Positions 1 through 10,202 of a stretch of DNA of 64,000 nucleotides are shown here, one piece after another. This stretch comes from Deinococcus indicus. Lineage in GTDB: Bacteria; Deinococcota; Deinococci; Deinococcales; Deinococcaceae. Position numbers and translations under genes: made by a program. Below the pieces are notes generated by a model, which did not search any database, was not told the origin of the DNA, and worked only from the letters and a program-made list of their open reading frames with translations. Position 1 is the first letter of the stretch. Each line of letters begins with the position of its first letter. The stretch is from NCBI RefSeq assembly GCF_002198095.1, contig NZ_NHMK01000014.1, positions 62,001-126,000 on the forward strand, written 5' to 3'.

Positions 1-15
1 CGCGCGCCCCAACCC

Positions 16-756
16 CTACGCAGGCTGAAGCAGGCTCGCCAGTCCGCGTGACGCGACGTCCCGGATAACGCAGGTCATCTGGTGCGAGATCTCCGTCTCG
101 GTGGGGTTGATCTCGATGGCGATCCCACCGCGCCGGAGGGTCTCGGCGGCCAGTCCGGCGGCGGGGTACACGGCGCCGCTCGTGCCGATGACCAGCGCGA
201 CCTCGGCGGCGGCGAAGGCGTCCTGCGCGGCCTCCAGGGCGTCCTCGGGGAGCAGTTCGCCGAACCAGACGACGTTGGGCCGCATGCGGTTCCCGAGCGG
301 CGAGGTGGGCGGCGTGACCAGTTCAGTGGGCGCGGCGAGGGGGAACGTCTGCCCCGTCACCTCGTCCCGGCCGCTGAGGAGGTTGCCGTGCAGTTCCACG
401 ACCCGCCCGCCGTGCGTGCCGCTGCCCGCGCGGTGATGCAGGCCATCCACGTTCTGCGTGGCGAGGAAGAAGCCCGGCCCCTTCTGCGCTTCCAGTCGCG
501 CGAGCAGGTCGTGCGCGCCGTTGGGCTGCGCGGCCAGCACGTCACGGTAACGGCCCGCGTACCACTCCCAGACCATCGCCGGGTCGCGGCGGTACGCGGG
601 CGGACTGGCGAGGTCCTCGGGCCGGAAGCGCGCCCAGTGCCCGGTCTGCGCGTCCCGGAAGGTGGGAATGCCGCTCTCGGCACTGACGCCCGCGCCGGTC
701 AGCACGGCGACGCGGGTGGCGGCTTGCAGGGCGGCGCGGGCAGCAACGAGATCCAT
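16..756 (-). CDS. Sir2-family NAD-dependent protein deacylase (sirtuin, class III-like)
   Basis: 246 residues. Sirtuins remove acyl groups from lysine using NAD and release nicotinamide and O-acyl-ADP-ribose. Visible motifs are GAGVSAESGIPTFRD (residues 21-35), TQNVDGLHHRAG (100-111) with the catalytic His in ELHGN (His123), and NVVWFGE (161-167). A YxxR motif (Tyr66, Arg69, in WEWYAGRYR) matches the pair that makes CobB/SIRT5-type enzymes prefer succinyl or malonyl groups. The stretch between ELHGN and NVVWFGE, where most sirtuins carry four zinc-binding cysteines, has no cysteine. The Met at 756 was chosen because the Sir2 fold begins directly after it and a TACCCT box lies 6 bases upstream. 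Confidence 0.93.
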   Translation of the reverse strand: MDLVAARAALQAATRVAVLTGAGVSAESGIPTFRDAQTGHWARFRPEDLASPPAYRRDPAMVWEWYAGRYRDVLAAQPNGAHDLLARLEAQKGPGFFLATQNVDGLHHRAGSGTHGGRVVELHGNLLSGRDEVTGQTFPLAAPTELVTPPTSPLGNRMRPNVVWFGELLPEDALEAAQDAFAAAEVALVIGTSGAVYPAAGLAAETLRRGGIAIEINPTETEISHQMTCVIRDVASRGLASLLQPA

Positions 757-1147
757 GAGGGCAGGGTAGCCCGGCGCCGGACAGGTCCGCTGCCTCAACT
801 CCAGCAGGGGTCAAAGTGGTTCAGGGCTCCCCGGTGGTGCCAGGGAACCCTGAGGTGGGTGGGGCTGACCGTTCAGCCTGGGGGCCGCGCGCCGGAGTGA
901 CCGGGTCCGTGGGTGCCCTGCGTCCAGGATTTGATCGAGCCTTGCAAGCTTGAGCGCTGAGCGTTCATGGAAAGAGGGTTGAGAACCGTGAAGGCTGTCA
1001 CCTGAACCGTCAACTCTGAGTGTTCAGCGGTCCCCCGTGGGGGTTGGTGCCATCGACATCCGGCGTCCGGAAGTCAGGAAGTTGACCACAAGGCCCTGTG
1101 GTCGGGGCGGTCACGTCGCGCGCCGTTCGAACGGCCAGCCCCGCGCC
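757..1147. other. 391-bp intergenic stretch without a gene
   Basis: No credible reading frame. It holds an imperfect hairpin (arms 821-831 and 843-853, 10 of 11 paired) without a T-run, and a loose inverted repeat around 954-1026 (CGCTGAGCGTTCA facing TGAGTGTTCAGCG). It may be a decayed small repeat; apart from the sirtuin promoter nothing else is evident. Confidence 0.4.
763..768 (-). promoter_or_regulatory. -10 box TACCCT for leaderless sirtuin mRNA
   Basis: TANNNT hexamer 6 bases before the sirtuin ATG, the spacing expected when transcription starts at the start codon. Confidence 0.5.
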
Positions 1148-1774
1148 TCACGGCACGTCGATCACCGTCAGGGCGTTGCTGACGCTCAGGGCCTGATCCA
1201 CCTCCGCGAGGAACGCCTCCACCTGATCCGACAGGCGGTCCATGTCCGCCTGCGCGTCGAGAGGGTCGAGGAGCCGCGCGGCGTTGCGGTCCATGAAGGA
1301 GCGGTGCAGCGCCTCGTACTCCGCGCCGCGTGAGCCTTCCTTACCCAGCAGCGCCTGCGCCTGCTGGTCGAGGCGTTCCCCGGCCCGTTCGTTGTGCAGT
1401 TCGACCTCCCGCTGCACGCGGGCGAGGTCGCTGCGCAGCCGCGCGATCAGCCGCTGCTCGAAGGCCACGCTGGCCTTGCGTTCGATCGCGGCGGCGACCG
1501 TGTACGTCTGCCCGGCGATGTCCACGGTGGTGCGGGCGTTGCTGGCGACCACGGCCGCCTTGATCGCCGAGCGGCGGCGCAGCAGGTCCGTGACGCTCTG
1601 CCGGCGCGCCCGGACGCGGTCGTTGAATTCGGCGGCGCTGCGGGCGTCGCGGGGCGGCTCCCCGCCGACCGTGAAGGTTACGAAGGTCGTCTCGTCGATC
1701 AGTTTGTTGGCGCGTTTTTCCAGCAGTTTGAGTTCGCTCAGGGCCTTGGTGATGGTCATTCGTTCACTGGACAC
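1148..1774 (-). CDS. Unrecognised 208-residue charged, probably coiled-coil protein
   Basis: I cannot assign a family with confidence. The protein is soluble and rich in Glu, Arg and Ala, opens with an SSERMTITKALSELKLLEKR heptad-like helix, has a small central segment (TTVDIAGQTYTVAAAIE) and a long second helical part. This helix-insert-helix pattern recalls DIP1984/DUF6847-type small proteins, but that is only an impression. The GTG at 1774 is preferred over the ATG at 1759 because GGAGG lies 7 bases upstream. It therefore uses a conventional leader, unlike many neighbours. Confidence 0.7.
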   Translation of the reverse strand: MSSERMTITKALSELKLLEKRANKLIDETTFVTFTVGGEPPRDARSAAEFNDRVRARRQSVTDLLRRRSAIKAAVVASNARTTVDIAGQTYTVAAAIERKASVAFEQRLIARLRSDLARVQREVELHNERAGERLDQQAQALLGKEGSRGAEYEALHRSFMDRNAARLLDPLDAQADMDRLSDQVEAFLAEVDQALSVSNALTVIDVP

Positions 1775-1892
1775 AGGAACACCTCCGGATCGGGGCCGGG
1801 TGGGCTGAACAGATGGACGGAAGACGGAAACGCAGTCTCGACAGCGGCGGGAAGGCGAAGAGTCGTGCTGGGCTGCCTGTGCTGTTCAGGCT

Positions 1893-1921
1893 CAAAATAA
1901 AAAACCCGCCTTCTTCGGCGG
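1893..1921 (-). terminator. Rho-independent terminator behind kptA
   Basis: On the minus strand CCGCC-GAAGAA-GGCGG is followed by GTTTTTTATTTT. It lies about 100 bases after the kptA stop. Confidence 0.8.
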
Positions 1922-2025
1922 TGATAGAAACAAGATACCCCGGTATGCAGGCTGCGTCAACCCCCCGCCGGGCGGCCTGATTTCTGCCGTCCAGCACGCC
2001 AATCACTGAACGGCGCTTTCAGGAC

Positions 2026-2541
2026 CTATGCACCGTCGATGTACGCAGGCGGCACCGTGTCCGCCAGCCACACGCCGTTCTCGCTGACGAGGAACAGGTG
2101 CCCCGCGGCGTGCATCTCCCCTGCCCGGACGGTGAGGATGACGGGTGGCCCGCGCCGCGCACCGACGCGCCGGGCGGTGTCGGGGTCAGGCGAGAGGTGG
2201 ACGTGGTGGCGGTTCATGGGGCGCAGTCCCCCCTCGCGGATGGCGGAGAGGGCACCCGTGTGCGTGCCGTGATACAGCCGCGCGGGTGGGATGGCAGGTT
2301 CGAGTTGCAGGTCGACGGGCACGCTGTGCCCCTGGTTGGCGCGGATGTGGTCGCCGCGCAGGGCGAAGCGTTGCTTATCGCTTCCCGAGACGACGGCCTC
2401 GACCTGCGCGCGGGTGACGTTCAGGTGCGCCAGAAGAGGTGTGAGGGGCACCCACCCGCCGGGCGCGAGGGTCAGCCCGGCCTCGTGCGGGGCGTGACGC
2501 AGCAGGTACGAGAGGCGTCTGGAGAGGGCGTGGTCGGTCAT
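2026..2541 (-). CDS. kptA: RNA 2'-phosphotransferase (KptA/Tpt1 family)
   Basis: 171 residues, the usual KptA length. The family transfers a 2'-phosphate from RNA to NAD, releasing nicotinamide and ADP-ribose cyclic phosphate; bacterial targets are mostly unknown. The N-terminal SRRLSYLLRHAPHEAGL followed by GWVPL is the RNA-binding winged-helix part. The C-terminal ADP-ribosyl fold shows LYHGTHTGALSAIREGGL, NRHHVHLSPD and an Arg-Arg-Gly turn before the final strands. Met at 2541 starts exactly at the family N-terminus; CAGACT lies 6 bases before it. Another NAD-consuming enzyme in this window. Confidence 0.92.
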   Translation of the reverse strand: MTDHALSRRLSYLLRHAPHEAGLTLAPGGWVPLTPLLAHLNVTRAQVEAVVSGSDKQRFALRGDHIRANQGHSVPVDLQLEPAIPPARLYHGTHTGALSAIREGGLRPMNRHHVHLSPDPDTARRVGARRGPPVILTVRAGEMHAAGHLFLVSENGVWLADTVPPAYIDGA

Positions 2542-2614
2542 GCACCCAGTCTGCGCGGGGTGAGGCGGGTGGGGCATCAGCCAGTTGACGCAGGCCATCC
2601 GGCTGGGGGCGCGG

Positions 2615-2620
2615 TACGCT
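2615..2620 (+). promoter_or_regulatory. -10 box TACGCT for leaderless carboxypeptidase mRNA
   Basis: TANNNT 7 bases before ATG 2628; no Shine-Dalgarno sequence is present. Confidence 0.5.
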
Positions 2621-2627
2621 GCGGGTC

Positions 2628-4130
2628 ATGACACAGCATGAGACGTGGGCAGCGCTGCGGGCGCACTGGCAGGAGCTTTCGGACCTGGGTGGGATCGGGG
2701 CTCTGCTGGGGTGGGATCAGAGTACGTACCTGCCGCGTGGGGGTTCGGCGGGGCGGGCGCGCCAGCGGGCGCTACTGTCGGGTCTGCGGCACGCGCGGGC
2801 GACGGACGCGGGGTACGGGCGGCTGCTGGATGCGGCGGGCGCGCTGGACCTGGGGCCAGTGGAGGCGCGGATGCTGGCGGTGGCGCGGCGGGACTTCGAG
2901 CGGGCGACGCGCCTGCCGGGCGAGTTCGTGCGGGCGTCGGCGCAGCATGCCGGGGAGAGTTACGCGGCGTGGGTGGAGGCGCGGCCCGCGAACGACTGGG
3001 CGCGGATGGTGCCGCTGCTGGAGCGGACGCTGGACCTGAGCGTGCAGCGGGCTGGCTTCTTCCCGGAATTCTCGGACCCGATGGATTTCTTCGTGGACGC
3101 CTCGGACGAGGGCATGACGGCCACGCAGGTAGACGCGGTGTTCGCGGAGTTGCGCGCGGCGCTGGTGCCGCTGGTGGACGCGGTCGCCGCGGCCCCGGCG
3201 CCCCGCATGGACTTCCTGGCGCGCGAGTACCCGATTGCCACCCAGCTGCGGCTGGGCGAGGAGGTCGGGGCGCTGTACGGGTACGATTTCGCGCGGGGGC
3301 GGCAGGACCTGACGGCGCATCCGTTCATGACGCGGCTGGGCGCGCGGGACGTGCGGATCACGACGCGGGCGCAACTGGCGGACCCCACGGACGCGCTGTA
3401 CTCCACGCTGCACGAGGTGGGGCACGCGCTGTACGAGCAGGGCGTGGCCGACGACCTGCTGGACACGCCGCTGGGCGGCGGGGTGAGTGCCGGGGTGCAC
3501 GAGAGCCAGTCGCGGCTGTGGGAGAACCTGGTGGGGCGCTCGCGGGCGTTCTGGGCGGGGCAGTTCGGGCGCTTCCGGGACGCCTTCCCGGAGCAGCTGA
3601 ACGACGTGACCGAGGAGGAGATGTTCCGCGCGGTGAACGTGGTGCGCCGCAGCCTGATCCGCACGGACGCGGACGAGCTGACGTACAACCTGCACGTGAT
3701 CACGCGCTACGAGCTGGAGCGGCAGCTGCTGGGCGGCTCGCTGGCCATTTCTGATCTGGCGGACGCGTGGCACGCGGCGTACGAGGCGAACCTGGGCCTG
3801 CGCGCCCCCAGTCACGTGGACGGCGTGTTGCAGGACGTGCACTGGTTCAGTGGCGGGATCGGCGGGGTGTTCCAGGGGTACACGCTGGGGAACGTGCTGA
3901 GCGCGCAGTTCTACGCGGCGGCGCAGGCGGCGAACCCGGACCTGGACGGGGACATCGCGCGGGGCGAGTTCGGGCGCCTGCACGGCTGGCTGCGTGAACA
4001 CGTGTACGCGCCGGGCCGGACGTTCACGCCGAACGAACTGGTTCAGCGCGCAACCGGGCAGGGCATGACCGCCGCGCCGTACCTCACGTACCTGCGTGGG
4101 AAGTACGCAGGGCTGTACAGCCTGAGCTGA
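2628..4130 (+). CDS. M32-family metallocarboxypeptidase (carboxypeptidase Taq type)
   Basis: 500 residues, the normal M32 length. It removes residues from the C-termini of peptides in the cytoplasm; no signal peptide is seen. The zinc site HEVGH is at 262-266 and the third-ligand motif HESQSR at 291-296. The family's conserved HPF (231-233), DEGMT (160-164) and GIGALLGWDQ (22-31) are also present. It stands alone between kptA (divergent) and a convergent gene. The start lies directly behind a TANNNT box. Confidence 0.95.
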   Translation: MTQHETWAALRAHWQELSDLGGIGALLGWDQSTYLPRGGSAGRARQRALLSGLRHARATDAGYGRLLDAAGALDLGPVEARMLAVARRDFERATRLPGEFVRASAQHAGESYAAWVEARPANDWARMVPLLERTLDLSVQRAGFFPEFSDPMDFFVDASDEGMTATQVDAVFAELRAALVPLVDAVAAAPAPRMDFLAREYPIATQLRLGEEVGALYGYDFARGRQDLTAHPFMTRLGARDVRITTRAQLADPTDALYSTLHEVGHALYEQGVADDLLDTPLGGGVSAGVHESQSRLWENLVGRSRAFWAGQFGRFRDAFPEQLNDVTEEEMFRAVNVVRRSLIRTDADELTYNLHVITRYELERQLLGGSLAISDLADAWHAAYEANLGLRAPSHVDGVLQDVHWFSGGIGGVFQGYTLGNVLSAQFYAAAQAANPDLDGDIARGEFGRLHGWLREHVYAPGRTFTPNELVQRATGQGMTAAPYLTYLRGKYAGLYSLS

Positions 4131-4140
4131 GCGCCCCACG

Positions 4141-4179
4141 AAAAAGGCCGCCCGACCGGGGGAACATCGGCGGGCGGCC
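4141..4179 (-). terminator. Terminator of the phytase-GDPD gene
   Basis: Perfect 9-bp stem (4146-4154 with 4171-4179, GGCCGCCCG/CGGGCGGCC) followed on the minus strand by TTTTTC. It lies just past the stop of the convergent carboxypeptidase gene. Confidence 0.75.
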
Positions 4180-4307
4180 CTGGGTTGGGGGTGTGGGGGC
4201 GGGGCAGGGCGCGGGGGATCACCGCGCAGGGTCTGCCGGTCCGGATTTCAGTGTGCCACGCGTGGTATTTCGTGATTCTGACAGCGGCGGTGGGTCGCCT
4301 GTGATGC

Positions 4308-6542
4308 TCAGCGGCGGCCGACGCCGGGCGCGAGGGTCAGGGGCGCGTCGAGTTTCAGCCAGATGAACTCGTTGGTGTCCTTGACGGCCGCGCCGCGCCC
4401 GCCGGTGCCGGGGTAGTTGTTGTCGTTGGCGACCAGGACGGTGGTGGCGTCGAGCACGATCACGTTCTCGATGGTCACGTACGGGAAGCGGAACACGCCG
4501 CCGGTCGTACTGGGCGCCAGTCCCTGCGGGTCGGCGATGTTCAGCAGGTCGGCCAACAGGGTCTTTTTCAGGGTGCCGTCGGCGTTGCGGTCGGTCAGGC
4601 TGAGGCGGTAGAGGCGTTTGGTGCGGGCGGCGTCGCCGCTGCCGCCGTCGCGTTCGATGACGATCAGTTCCGAGGCGTTCACGGGCGTGATGTCCCCGAT
4701 GGCGTTGCCGGGCGCGTCGAGCGGGTAGCGGCCGGTCAGGGTCCACCGGCGCGTGGCGAGGTCGATGGCGTGCAGGCGCAGCTGGCCGGGCGCGTCTCCG
4801 GCCACGGTTTTTTCCAGCAGGGCGTGCAGCGTCTTGCCGTCGGGGCTGAGGGTCAGGCCCTCAAAGCCGCCGCTGCTGCCCAGCGTGGCGGCGCCGCTGC
4901 TGGCGCCCTGCGTGAAGGCGGGATGCTGGGGGCTGCGGACTTCGGGCGCGGCGTACTCGGCGACCACCTTCGCGCCGGTGGCGGGGAAGTCGGTGAACAG
5001 GCCGTCCACGCCCGCCAGGATGGCCTGCCGCATCTCGGCTTCGGGGTTGTTGGCGTACTGGGCCGGCAGGAAGGTGGGTTCGTTCCGGAAGGTGTACGGG
5101 TGCACGAGCAGCCCGGCGGCGTGCGCGCGGGTCACGAAGTCGGTGGTCTGCCCCTTGCCGTCGATGATCCAGCCCTTGCTGGGGCCGATGCCGCTGGCGT
5201 ACGTGGCGATGTCGCGCAGGCCCTCGGGGGTGGTCAGGTCGGTGTTCCGGCGGGGGTCCTTGCGGGCGGTCAGGTCGTAGGGCGCGCCGGTCTGGCCGCC
5301 CAGCAGTTGCACCAGCGGCAGTTTTACGCCGGCGGCCGGCATGATGGTGGCGTGCAGGTCGCGCAGGTTGCCCGTCTCGAAGGACTGGATGAACACGCGC
5401 GCCGGGTCCGTGAACCCCTCCTTCTTCAGGGTGTCGATCACCAGTTGCGAGGTGTTCACGCCGGCCTGCGCGGTCATGAAGGTGGGGTGCTTCGTTTCGG
5501 GGTAGATCCCGACCCGGCGGCCGGTGCGGGTCTCGGTGTCGCGGATCAGGGCGATGATCTCGCTCAGGGTGGGCACCTCGAACTGCCCGTCGAAGGTGCG
5601 GCCACGCAGGGCCGGCAGGCGTTCCACGGCGCGCAGGGTCTTGAGTTCCGCCAGCGTGAAATCCTCGATCCAGTAGCCCGTGACGTCCTGCCCGTCAAGG
5701 TTCTTGGTCTTCACGCGCCCGGCGAACTCGGGGCGGGTCGCGACGTCGGTGGTGGCCTCCGTGACCTTGCCGCTCCCGTCCAGGACCGCCATGACGGGTT
5801 CGTGCCGGGCGACCAGCACGCCGTCCTTCGTGACGACCAGATCCGGTTCGATGAAGTCCGCGCCCGCCTCGATCGCCACCCGGTACGCTTCGAGGGTGTG
5901 TTCCGGGCGGGTGCCGCTGCTGCCCCGGTGCGCGATCACGAGGGGCGGCCGGCCGGTCAGGGTGGGCAGGCCCGGCAGGTTCGGCGTGGGCATGGGGGCG
6001 TCCAGCAGCACGCCGTCCGCGCTGAAGTGCAGCAGGTACGGGCCGAACTCGTCGCCCACCCACAGCGTCCCGTCGGGCGCGACCACGAAGCCTTCCGGGT
6101 CGAAATCCGCGCCGGTCAGCAGACGCTCCGGGCTGGCCTCGTTCACGATCGCCCACGGTACGCGCCGCTCCGGGTCACGTAACTGAATGAACGCGCCCAC
6201 CTCGACCTTCCCGGTTCCCGTGGGCGCAGTCTTCGGGGTGAGGGTCAGGCGGTACAGGCGCAGCAGGTAATCGGCGCTGTTGTTCTTCGCGCCGTACCCG
6301 TTGTCACTGAGGAACAGGTACGTGCCGTCCGGCGCGAACTGCACGCCGCTGAACCCCTGCACCGGCTGCCCCTGAAAACGCGCCTGACCGCGCAGTCCGT
6401 CCCTCCACGCGCCGCTGGCCGGGCCGGGCGCGAAGGTATCGGCAGGCAACTCGGCGTACCCGGCCAGCGTGACGGCCTGCGCGCCCCCCACACCCAGCAG
6501 CAGCGCGGCCGACAGGCGGATCATGAGGGCTTTCACGGACAT
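4308..6542 (-). CDS. Secreted esterase-like-phytase propeller with inserted glycerophosphodiester phosphodiesterase domain
   Basis: 744 residues with an N-terminal signal sequence (ALMIRLSAALLLGVGGAQA). Three parts are visible. Residues about 30-180 form the first half of an esterase-like phytase propeller (GADFDPEGFV, DGTLWVGDEFGPY). Residues about 200-530 are a complete GDPD barrel with the catalytic AHRGSSGTRPEHT, EPDLV and RHEP motifs. Residues about 550-744 resume the propeller (GGFEGLTLSPDGKTLHALLE). GDPDs split glycerophosphodiesters into glycerol-3-phosphate and an alcohol. The gene lies behind a UgpEAB-type importer, so it probably supplies that importer from outside the cell. The start is uncertain: GTG 6566 and ATG 6524 are also possible. 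Confidence 0.88.
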   Translation of the reverse strand: MSVKALMIRLSAALLLGVGGAQAVTLAGYAELPADTFAPGPASGAWRDGLRGQARFQGQPVQGFSGVQFAPDGTYLFLSDNGYGAKNNSADYLLRLYRLTLTPKTAPTGTGKVEVGAFIQLRDPERRVPWAIVNEASPERLLTGADFDPEGFVVAPDGTLWVGDEFGPYLLHFSADGVLLDAPMPTPNLPGLPTLTGRPPLVIAHRGSSGTRPEHTLEAYRVAIEAGADFIEPDLVVTKDGVLVARHEPVMAVLDGSGKVTEATTDVATRPEFAGRVKTKNLDGQDVTGYWIEDFTLAELKTLRAVERLPALRGRTFDGQFEVPTLSEIIALIRDTETRTGRRVGIYPETKHPTFMTAQAGVNTSQLVIDTLKKEGFTDPARVFIQSFETGNLRDLHATIMPAAGVKLPLVQLLGGQTGAPYDLTARKDPRRNTDLTTPEGLRDIATYASGIGPSKGWIIDGKGQTTDFVTRAHAAGLLVHPYTFRNEPTFLPAQYANNPEAEMRQAILAGVDGLFTDFPATGAKVVAEYAAPEVRSPQHPAFTQGASSGAATLGSSGGFEGLTLSPDGKTLHALLEKTVAGDAPGQLRLHAIDLATRRWTLTGRYPLDAPGNAIGDITPVNASELIVIERDGGSGDAARTKRLYRLSLTDRNADGTLKKTLLADLLNIADPQGLAPSTTGGVFRFPYVTIENVIVLDATTVLVANDNNYPGTGGRGAAVKDTNEFIWLKLDAPLTLAPGVGRR

Positions 6543-6645
6543 GCGGACAGCAGATGAGGAATTCACACCCGTCAGTTGAAGCCGCGCACGTCAGAGCAAC
6601 GTGCGCGGCGGGTCAGCCCGGCGTCAGGGAAGTGCGTGGCTCCCG

Positions 6646-6776
6646 ATACGGATTCCGTCTGTTTCGCGGACAATCCGGAACTTCACCGGATTGCCGACTC
6701 CACGTCCGGAACCCGTTTTGCTCCTTCTCGCTTCGCTCGGACTGAACGGTTTTTGCAAACCATTCAGTCGGAGTGC
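6646..6776 (-). repeat. Dispersed repeat family 1, copy A
   Basis: Begins ATACGGATTCCGTCTGTTTC on the plus strand and contains the family hairpin CAATCCGG/CCGGATTG. Its other end, CACTCCGACTGAATGG on the minus strand, starts at the stop codon of the UgpE-like gene. Confidence 0.85.
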
Positions 6777-7652
6777 CTACTTGTCCTCGCTGAGCGCGAA
6801 GCCCCGGCTGAACTGCCGTTGCAGGGCCGTGAACACGATCAGGGGCGGCAGGGCCGTGATGACGGCGCCGGCCATCACGGCGCCCCAGTCGGTCTGGCCG
6901 CCCACCTCGATCAGGCGGCGCAGGCCCACCTGCACGACCTGCCGGTCGTCCTGCTGCATGATCACCAGCGGCCAGATGTACTGATCCCAGGCGTACACGA
7001 ACTGAATGACGGCCAGCGCGCCGATGGTGTTCGTGCTCATGGGAATCAGGATGCGCGTCAGGTACAGCAGCGGGCCGCAGCCGTCGATGCGGGCGGCGTC
7101 GGCGAGGCTGCCGGGAATGCTCAGGAAGTGCTGCCGGAACAGGAACGTGCCGGTTGCGCTCGCCAGGAACGGCACGATGATCGCGGCGTACGTGTTCGCC
7201 CAGTTCAGGTCGCGGCTGACCAGATCGAACAGCGCGATGATCAGCACCTCGGTGGGCAGCATCAGGGACAGCAGGACCAGCGTGAACGCCGCGCCCTTCA
7301 GCGGAAAGCGGAAGTACACGAACGCCAGCGCAGCCAGCAGCGCCAGGGTGGTCTTTCCGGCCGTGACGCACACGGCCACCACGAGGCTGTTCAGCATGTA
7401 GCGGCCCAGGTTCGCGTCCTGCCACACGCCGGACAGGTTCTGGAAGAACGCGCCGCCCGGCAGCAGGCTGGGGCTCAGGACGACGCTGGACGTCTGGGTG
7501 CTCTTGATGACCGCCAGGATCAGGGGCGCGCCGATGATCAGGACCGACAGGATCAGCGCGGCGTGCGTGACCCACTCGCCCCGCGCGCGGCGGGAACGGG
7601 GGGCGGTCCGGTCGGCGCGGGCGGCGGGCGCGGCGGGGTGCTTAACTGCCAT
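6777..7652 (-). CDS. ABC importer permease, UgpE/MalG-like
   Basis: 291 residues, six predicted membrane helices (first: THAALILSVLIIGAPLILAV). The cytoplasmic EAA loop that docks the ATPase reads DAARIDGCGPLLYLTRILIP. It belongs to the carbohydrate-uptake permease family and is the last gene of the UgpB-UgpA-UgpE set, overlapping the previous gene by 11 bases. The Ala/Arg-rich N-terminal 30 residues are cytoplasmic. The TAG stop falls within a dispersed repeat. Assignment to glycerol-3-phosphate or glycerophosphodiester rests on the binding protein and the adjacent GDPD. Confidence 0.9.
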   Translation of the reverse strand: MAVKHPAAPAARADRTAPRSRRARGEWVTHAALILSVLIIGAPLILAVIKSTQTSSVVLSPSLLPGGAFFQNLSGVWQDANLGRYMLNSLVVAVCVTAGKTTLALLAALAFVYFRFPLKGAAFTLVLLSLMLPTEVLIIALFDLVSRDLNWANTYAAIIVPFLASATGTFLFRQHFLSIPGSLADAARIDGCGPLLYLTRILIPMSTNTIGALAVIQFVYAWDQYIWPLVIMQQDDRQVVQVGLRRLIEVGGQTDWGAVMAGAVITALPPLIVFTALQRQFSRGFALSEDK

Positions 7653-8580
7653 AGTGCACCCGCCGCTCGCCCACCCGGAACTGCATCCAGGTGACGAAGG
7701 CCACCAGCGCCAGCATCATGACGGCCTGCGCGGCGGCCGCGCCGGTCCTGAAGTTCACGAAGCCGTCCTGGTACAGCTGATACACCAGGAAGGTGGTCAC
7801 GCCAGCGTTCCCGGTGTAAGGCCCGCCGCGCGTGAGGATATCGGTCAGCGCGAACGAGTCGAACAGCGCCGCGATGATGTTCGTGAACACCAGGAAGAAC
7901 GTGATGGGGCTCAGCAGCGGGAACGCCACGCGCCAGAACACCTGCGCGGGCGTGGCGCCGTCGATCTCGGCGGCTTCCATCACGTCGCGCGGCAGGTTCT
8001 GGATGCTGGCCAGGTAGAACACGATGTTGTACGCCAGTCCCTTCCAGATGGCGGCCAGCGTGACCAGCCCGAACGCCAGGGCCGGCGTGTCCAGCCAGCG
8101 GGGGCGCACGCCGAACAGTTCGCCCAGCAGCTGGTTGACCAGCCCGATCTCGGGGTTGAACAGGAACAGCCACAGCGTCCCGGCAATGGCGGGGCTCAGG
8201 GCGTAGGGGTAGATCAGCAGCAGGCGGTACGTGCTCGCGCCGCGCACGGGACGTCTGGCGAGCCACGCCAGTCCCAGCGACAGCAGCAGCCCGAACGTGA
8301 CGGTCAGGACCGTGAACACCAGCGTCTGCAACGCCACCTGCCGGTACGCGGGACTGGACAGCAACTCGGCGAAGTTGGCGAGACCCACGAACTGCTCGGT
8401 GCCCAGGATCACGTTGGCGCGGTACGCGGCCAGCCGCAGCGTCTGCAACGCCGGAAGGTAGATGAACACCGCCAGGATCAGCAGGCTGGGCAGCAGGAAC
8501 GCCCACGGCAGCGCGCGGCCCCGGAACACGGCGCTTCCGGCGTCGTCCGGGGCGGGGCGGGAACGGGCGGGACTCAGCAT
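7642..8580 (-). CDS. ABC importer permease, UgpA/MalF-like
   Basis: 312 residues, six predicted membrane helices (first: AFLLPSLLILAVFIYLPALQ). The EAA loop is EAAEIDGATPAQVFWRVAFP. It forms the membrane channel together with the UgpE-like subunit. It lies 145 bases after the binding-protein gene and overlaps the next permease, so the three genes form one transcript. No ATPase (UgpC/MalK type) is encoded nearby; such systems often share one encoded elsewhere. Confidence 0.9.
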   Translation of the reverse strand: MLSPARSRPAPDDAGSAVFRGRALPWAFLLPSLLILAVFIYLPALQTLRLAAYRANVILGTEQFVGLANFAELLSSPAYRQVALQTLVFTVLTVTFGLLLSLGLAWLARRPVRGASTYRLLLIYPYALSPAIAGTLWLFLFNPEIGLVNQLLGELFGVRPRWLDTPALAFGLVTLAAIWKGLAYNIVFYLASIQNLPRDVMEAAEIDGATPAQVFWRVAFPLLSPITFFLVFTNIIAALFDSFALTDILTRGGPYTGNAGVTTFLVYQLYQDGFVNFRTGAAAAQAVMMLALVAFVTWMQFRVGERRVHYGS

Positions 8581-8725
8581 GGGCGGGCGGGGAGCGGGGC
8601 GGGTGGACGGGTCATGCGGGCCTCCGGTGAACGGCGCGGGCGGCCCACCCTCCGTCAGGGAGGGACCGGGCCGCGCGGCGGGCAGGGCGAAACGGTGGGA
8701 CGGGTCAGGGGGTCAGGCAGAGTGC

Positions 8726-10024
<1,299 letters not shown>

Positions 10025-10031
10025 GCCCGCG

Positions 10032-10037
10032 AGCCTA
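10032..10037 (-). promoter_or_regulatory. -10 box TAGGCT for the leaderless ugp-like operon
   Basis: TANNNT 7 bases before GTG 10024. No Shine-Dalgarno sequence. Confidence 0.45.
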
Positions 10038-10190
10038 GGCTCCCGTCATCAGCTTCTCATCATCGGCGTGTGATGGGCCTGTCAGGTGCCCCAGAAGGCT
10101 GTCATGGCAGGACCTGCCCGCTCTCCCCTCCCCCTCCGCGCCCCGCTTGAGCAGGCCTTCAGGGAACGCGACCGCCAGACCCGGCCGGCC

Positions 10191-10196
10191 TACAGT
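10191..10196 (+). promoter_or_regulatory. -10 box TACAGT for NmrA-type reductase
   Basis: TANNNT 6 bases before ATG 10203. Confidence 0.5.
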
Positions 10197-10202
10197 CAGG
10201 GC

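Noticed and set aside
2772..4139. A 455-codon minus-strand frame opposite the carboxypeptidase
   Set aside because: Pure shadow of the M32 gene, rich in Arg, Gln and Val, no motif.
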